Below are positions 14,281-23,112 of a stretch of DNA of 64,000 nucleotides, in pieces; position 1 is the stretch's first letter, and the number at the start of each line of letters is the position of its first letter. The stretch is from Clostridium sp. D33t1_170424_F3 (lineage in GTDB: Bacteria > Bacillota > Clostridia > Oscillospirales > Acutalibacteraceae). The position numbers and the translations under genes were made by a program. The DNA lies in contig NZ_JADPEG010000004.1 in assembly GCF_015667585.1 (NCBI RefSeq), positions 62,001-126,000 of the forward strand, written 5' to 3'. The notes under the pieces were generated by a model, which ran no database searches, was not told where the DNA came from, and saw only the letters and a list, made by a program, of their open reading frames with translations.

Positions 14281-16290
14281 GTGAAAATAGACAAAAAGAT
14301 CAAATCAAAACCATGGCCCGAACCGTTTCATGGGAACGACCGGATGCATTACCGTGTCACAGCGGCGACGCCGGTCGTCGATCCCGAGCGCCAGCTGGTC
14401 GTGAATTTCAGCGTCAACCGTGAAAATAAGCAAACTGCGCGCAGCGCCGGAGATTTCCGGGTCGTCTGCTCGAAAAAGGGACCTGCCTTCGCTGTTGTGT
14501 TTGCCGGAGACGCCCGGAAGAAGGAAAAAAGCCTGAAGGACTGCATGAGAACTTGGTATACATCACCGAAAACCTGTTACCCGGAAATCTCAGAAAAGGA
14601 CGAAGCCGTCCTGGCCCGGTGGCTCCGGACGCCGGATACACAGAACCACCAGATTGACAATTTGGCCGCGTGGATGGATACGGCGCAGGCAGCTATGGTC
14701 CAGGAAGCAAAGCGCCGCCGCGGAGAACTGCCGGATGAAGACGTCTGCCTGTGCCCGGAAGAGCTTCCGGAAGGGTTGGAGGATTGGATCCGCCGGGAGG
14801 TACTACCCGGCGACAGGACGCTGCTCTACAAAAAAGGGAATGTGCGGGGCACCTGTTTCCTTTGCGGCCGTGAAGTCTGCGCGCGGGCGGAGCGGTTCTG
14901 CCAGGGGCGTTATGTCACCTGCCCGGACTGCGGGGAGAAGGTCCTTTGCGTCATCTCCGGCGGCGCGCAGTACCGGGCGGATTATGTCCAGAACATCGTG
15001 GCCATGCAAAAAGGCACGGATGGACAGACTGTGTTCTTTCGGCAGTGGCACCTGAAACGGGATCCTGCAGCCCGGTATGAACGCATCGCAGACTGGCTGG
15101 AAGAGTTCGGCCGGTACGCCGCCCAAGGCTTTCATGTTGCCAAATGGTTGCATGAGTATAAAGAGAACTATTGCATGAATGCCTGGCGGTACAGGCTGGA
15201 CGGTTGGACACGCTTTGCCGGTACGGAGGTATATGACGGGAGTTATGCGTTTTTCCCCGGATCCATTCCCGCCGCCGTTGCCGGGACCCGCCTGCAGTAT
15301 GCGTACATTCCTGGATACTATGAAACCATGAATACAGATTATTCGGACAGCGGTTACGGATACCACAACGTTATCCGGTACGCTCTCGACTGGACCAGAT
15401 ACCCGGTTATGGAATTCCTGTGGAAAGCCGGATACCGGCAGCTTGTTTTCCAGCGCGTCGCCGGATTGTCCAAGAGCAACCGGAACGCCATCCGGTGGAC
15501 CAGGAAGACGTTGAAGGAATGCTTTCGGTTCCCTCTCCGCCTCCTGAAAATCAAAGAGCCGGGGCAGTGGACCATGGACGACGTCCAGCGGTTATCCGAC
15601 CTCTGGTCATATGTCGAAGCCGGCCGTATGACGGAAATGGATGCGGTCGAGCTGATGGACAAGGACATCGAATACAAGCTGATCGTGGAAGCGGCGGAAT
15701 ACGCGCCTGTCAGGAACATCGTGAAATATCTTGACGGACAGAAGCAGGCATACATGGGAAGGATCGAGCGGTTTTACCGGGACTACCTGCAGGAATGCCT
15801 GCAGCTCCGTTTGAATCTGTGCGACAGACAGATCCTTTTTCCGCGGGATCTGCACGCGGCCCATGAGCGTACAATGGCGCAGATTAAATTTGAGAAGAAC
15901 AAGGCGGACCAGGAAGCCTTTGCCGCGCAGGTGGCAAAGCTGGAGCGGTGGGTCTGGGAGCAGGACGGTCTCTTTATCCGCCCGGCGCGGACGCAGGAAG
16001 AGCTTGCCCGGGAAGGCGCCGCCCTGCACCACTGCGTTGGAGGGTACATACAGCGTATGGCCAGCGGAGAGACAGCAATCTTTTTCATCCGCCGGGCCGA
16101 GGCGCCGGATACGCCGTTCTACACATTGGAGCTGCAGAGCAGGCGCGTGGTACAGTGCCGGACAGATCACAACGACAGCTATGCAAACCATCCGGAAGTG
16201 AAGGCGTTTGTGGACGCCTGGCTGGCCCAAATCGTGACCGCCCGGCGGAAGAAAACCCAAAGTAAAAAGAAAAAGACAGCGGCAGCGTAA
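14281..16290 (+). CDS. PcfJ-like protein with internal zinc ribbon
   Basis: 669 residues from a GTG with GGGAGG upstream. Around residues 192-217 a four-Cys ribbon occurs (CFLCG...CPDCG). The C-terminal part has the family signature LHHCVGGYIQRMASGE near residue 580 and TPFYTLEL. It ends in a Lys-rich tail (KKTQSKKKKTAAA), which suggests nucleic-acid binding. It follows PcfK by 15 bp. The family is found on conjugative plasmids and phages; function not established. Confidence 0.82.
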   Translation: MKIDKKIKSKPWPEPFHGNDRMHYRVTAATPVVDPERQLVVNFSVNRENKQTARSAGDFRVVCSKKGPAFAVVFAGDARKKEKSLKDCMRTWYTSPKTCYPEISEKDEAVLARWLRTPDTQNHQIDNLAAWMDTAQAAMVQEAKRRRGELPDEDVCLCPEELPEGLEDWIRREVLPGDRTLLYKKGNVRGTCFLCGREVCARAERFCQGRYVTCPDCGEKVLCVISGGAQYRADYVQNIVAMQKGTDGQTVFFRQWHLKRDPAARYERIADWLEEFGRYAAQGFHVAKWLHEYKENYCMNAWRYRLDGWTRFAGTEVYDGSYAFFPGSIPAAVAGTRLQYAYIPGYYETMNTDYSDSGYGYHNVIRYALDWTRYPVMEFLWKAGYRQLVFQRVAGLSKSNRNAIRWTRKTLKECFRFPLRLLKIKEPGQWTMDDVQRLSDLWSYVEAGRMTEMDAVELMDKDIEYKLIVEAAEYAPVRNIVKYLDGQKQAYMGRIERFYRDYLQECLQLRLNLCDRQILFPRDLHAAHERTMAQIKFEKNKADQEAFAAQVAKLERWVWEQDGLFIRPARTQEELAREGAALHHCVGGYIQRMASGETAIFFIRRAEAPDTPFYTLELQSRRVVQCRTDHNDSYANHPEVKAFVDAWLAQIVTARRKKTQSKKKKTAAA

Positions 16291-16308
16291 CAGAAAGGGG
16301 ATTATACC

Positions 16309-17577
16309 ATGGATGAATACAGGATTGCCAGAGCCATTGAAGAAGAAAAGGCGTTTATGGAGGATGGCATAGAGAGCGAACAGGAGGCCCGGAACTTGCC
16401 GGATCAGCCCCGCCCGATTGAGGTCATCACAGAGGAAATCCAGTTTTACAAGAGGCAGGCCGGAAGCGCCATACTGGAGATTGGCCGCCGGCTGACAGAA
16501 GCAAAAGAGCAGCTGCCGCACGGGGAATGGCTGCCTTGGCTGGAACGGGAAGTAGAATTTTCCGAGACCACCGCACAGCGGTTTATGCGTCTCTCCAGGG
16601 AATATTCAAATCCGTCACCGGTGACGGATTTGGGAGCCTCGAAAGCCTTGGTGCTGCTGGCTTTGCCGGTCTCCGAGCGCGACGAATTTATTTCCAGAAA
16701 ACATATAATTGATGGCAAAGTAAAGACAGTGGAAGAGATGAGCAAGCGGGAGTTGGAAAAAGCCATCCGGGAGCGGGACGAAGCGAAAAAAGAAGCAGAA
16801 AAGGCAAGGCGGGAAGCCGAAGAGGCAAGACGCCGGATTGATAAACAGCTGGAAGAACAGCGGAAAGTCTATGATGTGGACATGGAGCAGGCGCGGGAAA
16901 AGCTCCGGGAAGCGGAAAACCGCGCTGACGGGTACCATCTGAAGCTGGAAGAACAGAAGGCAAAGGCGGAGCAGCTTGTTCAGGACGCCGACAGAGAAAT
17001 GCAGGACCTGAAAGCCCAGCTGGAGGAACTGCAGAATGCGGTCCCGGAGGTAGCTGTGGAAACCGTAGTGGATCAGGAAGCGGTCCGGGCCGCCGCGGAG
17101 GCTGCCCGTAAAGAAGCCGAAGAGAAGCTGAAAGCGAAGATCGACCGGGCCGAAAAGGCGAAGGCAAAGGCGGAGCAGGCCATGACCAAAGCGGAGCAGG
17201 ATCTGGCTACCATGAAAACAGCGCAGGAAGAGGAGTTCGCCGCTGCGGAGCGGGAAAAGCAGGCTATGACGGAACAGGTGCAGGCCCTCCGGAAAAAACT
17301 CGCCGTGGCTTCCTCATCAGAGATCGCGGTTTTCAAGCTGCATTTTGAGAGCGCGCAGACGGCGGTCAACAGGATGATGGCCGGTCTGGATAAACTGTGG
17401 GACAGCGGTGACGACGACGGCGCCGGTAAGATGGCGGCGGCCCTGCTGGCGCTGCTCCGGGCGACGGAGGCCGCGGTCAAATCCAAGCAGGCCGCCAGGG
17501 GGGGCAGGCCAATGAAAGGCCAGATGGACTTTGACGGGAATGTGTATGAGGAGGATACATCTTGCAGAAAGGTATAA
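16309..17577 (+). CDS. DUF3102-type protein with long coiled coil
   Basis: 422 residues. The N-terminal part (about 25-130) has ILEIGRRLTEAKEQLPHGEW and FSETTAQRFMRLSREY, the DUF3102 signature. Residues about 145-340 are an almost uninterrupted charged coiled coil (EARRRIDKQLEEQRKVYDVD, KAKAEQAMTKAEQDLATMKT). It is probably a DNA- or partner-organising phage protein; a ParB/KorB-like early function is possible but unproven. Inside the gene, 16607-16632 is a perfect 26-bp palindrome. Confidence 0.75.
   Translation: MDEYRIARAIEEEKAFMEDGIESEQEARNLPDQPRPIEVITEEIQFYKRQAGSAILEIGRRLTEAKEQLPHGEWLPWLEREVEFSETTAQRFMRLSREYSNPSPVTDLGASKALVLLALPVSERDEFISRKHIIDGKVKTVEEMSKRELEKAIRERDEAKKEAEKARREAEEARRRIDKQLEEQRKVYDVDMEQAREKLREAENRADGYHLKLEEQKAKAEQLVQDADREMQDLKAQLEELQNAVPEVAVETVVDQEAVRAAAEAARKEAEEKLKAKIDRAEKAKAKAEQAMTKAEQDLATMKTAQEEEFAAAEREKQAMTEQVQALRKKLAVASSSEIAVFKLHFESAQTAVNRMMAGLDKLWDSGDDDGAGKMAAALLALLRATEAAVKSKQAARGGRPMKGQMDFDGNVYEEDTSCRKV
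16607..16632. repeat. Perfect 26-bp palindrome inside the DUF3102 gene
   Basis: The half CAAATCCGTCACC is followed at once by its exact reverse complement GGTGACGGATTTG. It encodes SNPSPVTDLG, so it is tolerated in coding sequence. It could be a protein-binding site such as a partition or origin site recognised by this or another early protein, or a cruciform. Confidence 0.8.
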
Positions 17578-17966
17578 AATTGGAAAACGGCGTATACAAA
17601 CGCTGTCTGGCAACCGCGGAAGACTATTACAATCTTCTGCGCCGGCGGAAGGAAATCGAAGAGGAAGTAATCTTTGCAGGGAGGTGCCCATCTGACGGAA
17701 TGCCGCACAATAGTTCTGGAGGCGATGAGACAGCGCAGAAGGCAGAACGGCTGATTGCACGCAAGCGTAGGCTGGATGAGCAGATCAAGGCTATTGAGCA
17801 GGCGTGGAATGCAGCTCGTGACAACACGGAAAAGGATTTTATACGGCTGAACCTGTTTGAATATGTACCGATGAGCAGTATAAAACTGCCGATGTCCCCA
17901 AGGACCATGAAGCGATGCCGACAAAGATTTCTAATTAATTTGGCGGCAAATCTGTTCGAAATATGA
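17562..17966 (+). CDS. Putative ArpU/RinA-like late transcription regulator
   Basis: 134 residues from a TTG start with AGGAGG 7 nt upstream, overlapping the previous stop. The N-terminal half is coiled (EDYYNLLRRRKEIEEEVIFA, AERLIARKRRLDEQIKAIEQ). The C-terminal half ends in a helix-turn-helix-like MSSIKLPMSPRTMKRCRQRF. It sits just before a putative late promoter and the terminase genes, where ArpU, RinA or similar late activators are found. Similarity is by position and general pattern only. Confidence 0.5.
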   Translation: MQKGIKLENGVYKRCLATAEDYYNLLRRRKEIEEEVIFAGRCPSDGMPHNSSGGDETAQKAERLIARKRRLDEQIKAIEQAWNAARDNTEKDFIRLNLFEYVPMSSIKLPMSPRTMKRCRQRFLINLAANLFEI

Positions 17967-17969
17967 AGG

Positions 17970-18003
17970 TTGGCCCCATATGCGTCAAAAAATGAGTTAT
18001 AAT
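17970..18003 (+). promoter_or_regulatory. Putative late promoter
   Basis: TATAAT at 17998-18003 has no normal -35 element; TTGGCC at 17970-17975 is 22 bp away. A good -10 with an odd upstream box, just after a late-regulator gene and before the terminase operon, suggests an activator-dependent late promoter. Confidence 0.5.
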
Positions 18004-18061
18004 GATATTGTCGGAAAGCGACCACAAGATCGTATTTGATCTTTTCATACTCCTCTTTTTG

Positions 18062-18088
18062 GGCGTCCTGCGTTTGCAGGGCGCCTTT
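18062..18088 (+). terminator. Attenuator-like hairpin in the late leader
   Basis: GGCGTCCTGC (18062-18071), loop GTTT, GCAGGGCGCC (18076-18085) with one G-U pair, then TTTCT. It stands between the late promoter and all structural genes, so antitermination may be needed for late expression. Confidence 0.55.
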
Positions 18089-18115
18089 CTCATGCCCGAA
18101 AGGTGGTTGATATCC

Positions 18116-18340
18116 ATGGATTGCAATGACCTGAAAAAGGAAATCGAACGCAATGAAAAACTCATCGCAGAGATTGCTGTTATTGACGCAAAAATAGCCA
18201 GTCTCAAATCCACCAACAACTGGATGGAGAACGCCCGCTACAATCAGCTATCATGCATGCGCGGGGATCTTTGTTTGCAGCTACACGCGGCAAGGATCGC
18301 GGCAAGCAGAGGCCGGCCGCCGGATAAAAACACATCATAA
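18116..18340 (+). CDS. Small coiled phage protein, 74 aa
   Basis: Starts MDCNDLKKEIERNEKLIAEI and continues IDAKIASLKSTNNWMENARY; helical with a basic end (SRGRPPDKNTS). AAAGGTGG precedes the ATG at 18116. It is the first gene of the late operon, 27 bp before terS. Function unknown. Confidence 0.55.
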   Translation: MDCNDLKKEIERNEKLIAEIAVIDAKIASLKSTNNWMENARYNQLSCMRGDLCLQLHAARIAASRGRPPDKNTS

Positions 18341-18367
18341 TTTTAACGCAAGTTGAGAGGTGGTGAA

Positions 18368-18778
18368 GTGCTACAAAACAATACAGATTCCATCTTGGAT
18401 GCGCGTATGGTCGTTGCGGCGGAGTGCCTCGCTAATCCTGATTTTCAAGGCACAAAACAGGATATAGCGAATGCGGCCGGTGTAGCACGTTCTACCCTTC
18501 ACCGATGGATGCGCAACCCGGACTTTGTGAAGATCGTGAACGAACTGATTGAAAAGTATGCGGATGCTGAACTGGGAATGGTTTGGAAAGCGTTATCCCG
18601 GAAGATACAGGCCGGGGATGTGCAAGCAATAAAGTTATATTTTGAACTGCAGCAGAGGAGTGAAGAAAAGAAGATGCAAGGAATTGATACTGGTGCCCTT
18701 AAAAAAGCTAAAGAGATTCTTGGAGGTGTGAACAGTGTCGTTGACGAAGAAGCAGACGGAGTATCTCCAGCGCTGTAA
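18368..18778 (+). CDS. Terminase small subunit
   Basis: 136 residues from a GTG with GAGGTGG upstream. It has a helix-turn-helix (GTKQDIANAAGVARSTLHRW) for recognising the packaging site and a helical C-terminal part (KIQAGDVQAIKLYFELQQRS) typical of small-terminase oligomerisation. It overlaps the large-subunit gene by 44 bp, the normal arrangement. Confidence 0.85.
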   Translation: MLQNNTDSILDARMVVAAECLANPDFQGTKQDIANAAGVARSTLHRWMRNPDFVKIVNELIEKYADAELGMVWKALSRKIQAGDVQAIKLYFELQQRSEEKKMQGIDTGALKKAKEILGGVNSVVDEEADGVSPAL

Positions 18779-19946
18779 TCACCGTTGGAACGTAAAAACC
18801 GGTGCGACTGGTTCGGGAAAATCGTTCGTTGATTTTACTGTGACGATTCCGAAGAGGCTGCTGGCGGCCAAAGGAGAAGGACTGCTTGTACTTTTGGGGA
18901 ATACCAAAGGCACTTTGGAACGCAATATTTTAGACCCGATGAGGGAAATATGGTCGCCCGACTTGGTGGGGAATATCAGCAGCGATAACACAGTTCGATT
19001 GTTTGGAAAAAAGGTCTATGCACTGGGCGCCGATAATAAAAAGCACATGGCACGCATCCAGGGCGCGACATTTGAATATGTGTACGGAGACGAAGTGACC
19101 ACGTGGTCAGAAGAAGTATTCCAAATGCTGAAAAGCCGTCTTCGTTGTGAACATTCGCATTTTGATGGGACTTGCAACCCAGATAATCCTGGACATTGGT
19201 TTAAAAAATTCTTGGATTCTGATGCTGACATCTATCAGCAGAGTTATCACATTGACGACGGCGCCTTACCTGCTGAAGTAGTTGCAGAACTCAAAAAAGA
19301 GTATGCAGGAACAGTTTATTACGACCGGTTTATTGAGGGGCGTTGGACTCTGGCACAGGGCCGTATCTATGATATGTTTGATAAATCCAAACACGTTGTT
19401 GCTGCACCTCCTGGTCCCTGCACGCAGTATTACATCAGCATGGACTACGGCACGCAAAACCCCGCGGCTATGCTGCTCTGGGGTAAATGCGGTGGGGTGT
19501 GGTATATGCTCAAAGAGTATTACTACTCAGGCCGTGAAAGCAAGGCACAGAAGACGGATGAGCAGTATTATGCCGAACTGGTAAAGTTGGCCGGCGATTT
19601 GCCGATCCGCGCGGTGATTGTGGACCCGTCCGCGGCGTCTATGATTGCCTGTATCCGGCAGCATGGACGGTTCATGGTCCGCCCGGCGGATAACGCCGTA
19701 CTGGATGGTATCCGGGTGACGGCGACGGCCCTCTCCTCTGGCAAGATCAAAATCTGCGAGAGCTGCGAAAACACGCTGCAGGAAATACAGGGTTACGTTT
19801 GGGACGACAAGGCCGCGCAGCACGGAGAGGATAAGCCGCTCAAGGTCAACGACCATGCGATGGACGCCATGAGGTATTTCTGCATGGAAGTGTTCAAAGG
19901 CCAGGGCAAGGCGCATATTGTCCGCAATGATTATCTTAGGAGGTGA
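18735..19946 (+). CDS. Terminase large subunit, PBSX type
   Basis: 403 residues from a GTG start. The packaging ATPase has Walker A GATGSGKS at residues 23-30 and a Walker B-like YVYGDEVTTW near residue 115. The C-terminal RNase H-like nuclease has SMDYGTQNPAAM, VIVDPSAASM and VNDHAMDAMRYF with the expected acidic residues. It cuts and pumps phage DNA into proheads with the small subunit and portal. Length and motifs match PBSX-like terminases. Confidence 0.93.
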   Translation: MSLTKKQTEYLQRCNHRWNVKTGATGSGKSFVDFTVTIPKRLLAAKGEGLLVLLGNTKGTLERNILDPMREIWSPDLVGNISSDNTVRLFGKKVYALGADNKKHMARIQGATFEYVYGDEVTTWSEEVFQMLKSRLRCEHSHFDGTCNPDNPGHWFKKFLDSDADIYQQSYHIDDGALPAEVVAELKKEYAGTVYYDRFIEGRWTLAQGRIYDMFDKSKHVVAAPPGPCTQYYISMDYGTQNPAAMLLWGKCGGVWYMLKEYYYSGRESKAQKTDEQYYAELVKLAGDLPIRAVIVDPSAASMIACIRQHGRFMVRPADNAVLDGIRVTATALSSGKIKICESCENTLQEIQGYVWDDKAAQHGEDKPLKVNDHAMDAMRYFCMEVFKGQGKAHIVRNDYLRR

Positions 19947-19951
19947 TGCGC

Positions 19952-21319
19952 ATGATACGTCCGGCAGGGACACAGCCGACGCCGGAGGTGATCCGATCCT
20001 GCATACAGGATCATCAGCGGGAGATCCCCCGCTTGGACAGGCTGTACCGGTATTACAAGGGCGAACACAATATAATGTCCCGCAAGGCAGATAATCCGCT
20101 TGCGCCAAATAACCGTGTTGTTGCGCCGAATGCATATTACATCACCACGGTTGCCAATGGGTTTACCTTCGCAAATCCGCTGGCCTACAGCGGCGATAGC
20201 ATTGATAACCTGGTGCAGGAAAACAAACTTGCAAAGACGGCGGCGCACGATGCGGAAATCGGCGAAGACTTGTCCATCTTTGGCCGGGCCTACGAGCTGG
20301 TGTACATGTCGCAGCTTCCATCTCAGCATGTCAAGCTCAATCATCTGGACCCGCGCGGTTCGTTTGTGGTTTTCAGTAATGAGATTGATCCAGAACCGAT
20401 GTTTGCGGTGTACTACTACCGCGAGACTGCGGTAGATGGGAGAGAAAACGGCTGGAAACTGAACGTGTACGATGGCGCCTGGCTGTATCTGTACCACCTC
20501 TCGGGCCTGTACGATTTGCCGGAGCTTGAAAGTCGGATGCCGCACTATGCAGGTCAAGTCCCTATCGTGGAGTACAAAAATAATGATGAGGGGATAGGCG
20601 ATTATGAGCGCGTCTTGACGCTGATTGACGCGTACGACCGCTTGCAGTCCGACCGTCTGGACGACAAAGACCAGTTTGTCGACGCGATCCTTGCGGTATA
20701 CGGCGCACGGCTGATGGATGATGCGGACCAGGCGCCAGAGGTCGTCAAGTTGCTGCATGATTACAAGATTATGGACGACCTTGACAAGGACGCTCGAATC
20801 GAGTACATCAAAAAAGCACTGGATGAAACCAGTGTGGAAGTATTGCGGCAGGCGATCAAATCCGACATATCCAAGTTTTCCCTTGTGCCAGAACTGACAG
20901 ACGAAAATTTTGCTGGAAACGCCTCTGGCGTCGCGATGGAATTTAAAACGCTGGGGCTCAAATGGCTGGCAAACATCAAACGGCGCATGTTCAAAAAATC
21001 GCTGGACCGACGCCTGCAGGTTATGAACAGCTACATGACCAAATTGGGCCGTGGCTTTGATTGGACAGATGTGGATATTACGTTTGATGATGCACTGCCG
21101 GTTGACGTCATGAGCTATCTGCCTTATGCAAAGGACACGCTATCCCGTAAAACGCTGGTGTCCTTTTTTGCAAACAAGTTCGGCGTCGCCGACGTGGAAA
21201 AGGAGTTGGTGCAGATTGCCCAGGAGCAGGCCGACGCCGACCGGCGGAACAAAACTCTCTTTGACGCCGGCGGGGATTTTGGCGAGTCTGCCGGGGGTGA
21301 CGATGGGAGCGCCGGATGA
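19952..21319 (+). CDS. Portal protein, SPP1 gp6-like
   Basis: 455 residues. The opening RLYRYYKGEHNIMSRK, the middle ALGLKW-like FKTLGLKWLANIKRRMFKKS and the charged C-terminus are typical of SPP1-type portals, which form the dodecameric ring at one capsid vertex. The ATG at 19952 has AGGAGG 8 nt upstream, preferred over one at 19943. It follows terL and overlaps the MuF gene by 4 bp. Confidence 0.9.
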   Translation: MIRPAGTQPTPEVIRSCIQDHQREIPRLDRLYRYYKGEHNIMSRKADNPLAPNNRVVAPNAYYITTVANGFTFANPLAYSGDSIDNLVQENKLAKTAAHDAEIGEDLSIFGRAYELVYMSQLPSQHVKLNHLDPRGSFVVFSNEIDPEPMFAVYYYRETAVDGRENGWKLNVYDGAWLYLYHLSGLYDLPELESRMPHYAGQVPIVEYKNNDEGIGDYERVLTLIDAYDRLQSDRLDDKDQFVDAILAVYGARLMDDADQAPEVVKLLHDYKIMDDLDKDARIEYIKKALDETSVEVLRQAIKSDISKFSLVPELTDENFAGNASGVAMEFKTLGLKWLANIKRRMFKKSLDRRLQVMNSYMTKLGRGFDWTDVDITFDDALPVDVMSYLPYAKDTLSRKTLVSFFANKFGVADVEKELVQIAQEQADADRRNKTLFDAGGDFGESAGGDDGSAG

Positions 21320-22911
21320 AAAGCGCGGCATATTGGGCAAAGCGCGCTGAACAGGTACTGCTGGATGCCGAGCGTAACACCGCGCCGTATCTCAACCGGC
21401 TGAATTTCCTCTACCGCCAAACAGCGGAGGACATCGACCAAAAGGTTAAAAAGATATTTGATATATACCGGCAAGGTATGACGCAGGAAGAGGCACGGCG
21501 CTGGCTGCGAGAAGAGATCCCTCGCGCTGAATATGAAGCGCTCAAAAATCAGTTGTCAGTGATGACGGACGAACGCTTGAAAAGGCAGGCGCTCGCTCGG
21601 CTGAACGCCCCGGCATACCGCTATCGTATCACCCGTCTGCAGTACATCAAGCATCTGATTGCCGCCCGCCTGGCGGTATCGGCGGATCAGGAAAAGCGCA
21701 TAACCACGGAACACTATGTTGCGGTTATACAAGATAGTTATCTGCGAACAATGTATGAGCTGCAGACAGGAACGGGCATAGCTTTTGGTGTTTCGTCGCT
21801 GCCGCAAAGCACCATAAATCGGCTGCTGGCTGCCCAGTGGTACGGACGGAACTATTCTGCATCTATCTGGCGTAATCAAAGTTTGGTGGCAAATGCAGCC
21901 GCGCTGGTGCTCCAAAAAGGGATCCTCTCCGGGCAATCGGTCTCGGACATGGCCAAATCTCTGATGGAGCAGACATACACAGCAAGCATGAAAAACGCCG
22001 CCCGGCTGGTGCGGACTGAGGTCAATTATTTTTGCAATCAGGGCGCGTTAGAAAGCTACAAAGAAGCTGAAATCGAGCGTTACGAGTTTATCGCAACGCT
22101 GGATCGCAAAACCTCCGCCGTATGTCGCGCCCATGACGGTAAAATCTATCCGCTGGACAAAGCTGTTGTCGGAGAGAATTACCCGCCGCTGCATCCACAT
22201 TGCCGCAGCACCGTTGCGGCGGTGATTGACGTGCCGGGACTCCAAAGATTGGAGCGCCGCGCAGCACGCGATCCCATTACCGGAAAGACGGTACTCGTAA
22301 AGCGCATGTCATATCCAGAATGGGAAAAGGAATACGTTGACAGGATCGGAGAAAGCGGTATACTGAAAGACGTGAATCTGAATCCATTGCCAGTGACTGC
22401 CGAAAGCCTCGGGGCGGTAAAAACGGTCCATTCAGAAATCCTTTCGCCCGTGTTACAGCTGAAGCTTAAAAATGAGCATAAAAAGCTTCTGATGTCAATT
22501 GTCTCAAAGCCTCTTGGGACAGAGGCCGGTGCAACGTTTGATCTCAGCATGAAAAAGCTTAATCAGGTGATCGGAAAAGATGCTGCTGCAAAAGTCAGGA
22601 TACCTAAAGAGGAAGTGCCGTATATCGCGATACACTCCCACCCAACCGGCGGAACGTTTACGCATAATGATTTATGGCTATTTGCAAGCGATAACAATAT
22701 GAAGGTTTTGACAGCCGTGGGAAATAATGGATCGGTTTATGCAGTTGAAAAATCGGATAGTTTTTCTAAAAAGAAATTTTTTGAATACTACCAAGAGGCT
22801 ATGTCACAGCATCCCGACTACCTGAAAACTCCAGAAAAGTACGCGAAATACATGGATAGCCTTTTGAAAGGGATTGGTAACTTTGGAATCAATTACACCG
22901 CAAGAACGTGA
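21316..22911 (+). CDS. MuF/SPP1 gp7-like head protein fused to a JAB-like metalloprotease domain
   Basis: 531 residues. Residues about 1-310 are a head morphogenesis protein with the MuF signature SAVCRAHDGKIYPLDK...HPHCRST. From about 370 on is an unrelated domain containing IAIHSHPTGGTFTHNDLWLF. His440, His442 and Asp452, with Thr449 in the usual Ser place, give a JAB/JAMM-type zinc site. MuF proteins with C-terminal effector domains are known as phage-carried polymorphic toxins; that this domain is a toxin is inferred. A short acidic gene overlaps its 3' end. Confidence 0.85.
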   Translation: MKSAAYWAKRAEQVLLDAERNTAPYLNRLNFLYRQTAEDIDQKVKKIFDIYRQGMTQEEARRWLREEIPRAEYEALKNQLSVMTDERLKRQALARLNAPAYRYRITRLQYIKHLIAARLAVSADQEKRITTEHYVAVIQDSYLRTMYELQTGTGIAFGVSSLPQSTINRLLAAQWYGRNYSASIWRNQSLVANAAALVLQKGILSGQSVSDMAKSLMEQTYTASMKNAARLVRTEVNYFCNQGALESYKEAEIERYEFIATLDRKTSAVCRAHDGKIYPLDKAVVGENYPPLHPHCRSTVAAVIDVPGLQRLERRAARDPITGKTVLVKRMSYPEWEKEYVDRIGESGILKDVNLNPLPVTAESLGAVKTVHSEILSPVLQLKLKNEHKKLLMSIVSKPLGTEAGATFDLSMKKLNQVIGKDAAAKVRIPKEEVPYIAIHSHPTGGTFTHNDLWLFASDNNMKVLTAVGNNGSVYAVEKSDSFSKKKFFEYYQEAMSQHPDYLKTPEKYAKYMDSLLKGIGNFGINYTART

Positions 22912-23050
22912 ACGTATGGAAACGTATGTCAGGGAACACCCGATAGACCCGGATTATGATGAAGAATGCGAATACTTTGACGGGAATGTACCGGCGGAAC
23001 AATTATTATCCAGGTCATATAAAGAGCTTTTAGACGCAAACCCTGAATAA
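22883..23050 (+). CDS. Small acidic protein after the MuF-JAB gene (possible immunity partner)
   Basis: 55 residues from a TTG start at 22883 with AAGGGA upstream; an internal ATG at 22916 is an alternative. It overlaps the MuF-JAB gene by 29 bp in another frame. The sequence is strongly acidic (MEDTYVREHP-like start from METYVREHPIDPDYDEECEY, then FDGNVPAEQLL). Its position and charge fit an immunity or regulatory partner of the upstream effector domain. No family recognised. Confidence 0.5.
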   Translation: MESITPQERERMETYVREHPIDPDYDEECEYFDGNVPAEQLLSRSYKELLDANPE

Positions 23051-23055
23051 AAATT

Positions 23056-23087
23056 AGCATCGTGCCATAACGGTACGGTGCTTTTTT
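23056..23087 (+). terminator. Hairpin with T-tail after the acidic gene
   Basis: GCATCGTGCC pairs with GGTACGGTGC using two G-U pairs around ATAAC, followed by six T residues. It would end or reduce transcription between the portal/MuF part and the capsid genes. Confidence 0.7.
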
Positions 23088-23112
23088 ATACTCATTTTCG
23101 GGAGGATTTGAG

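Noticed and set aside
15607-16521. Reverse frame of 304 codons opposite pcfJ
   Set aside because: No ribosome site or recognisable motif; the forward PcfJ and DUF3102 genes explain the region.
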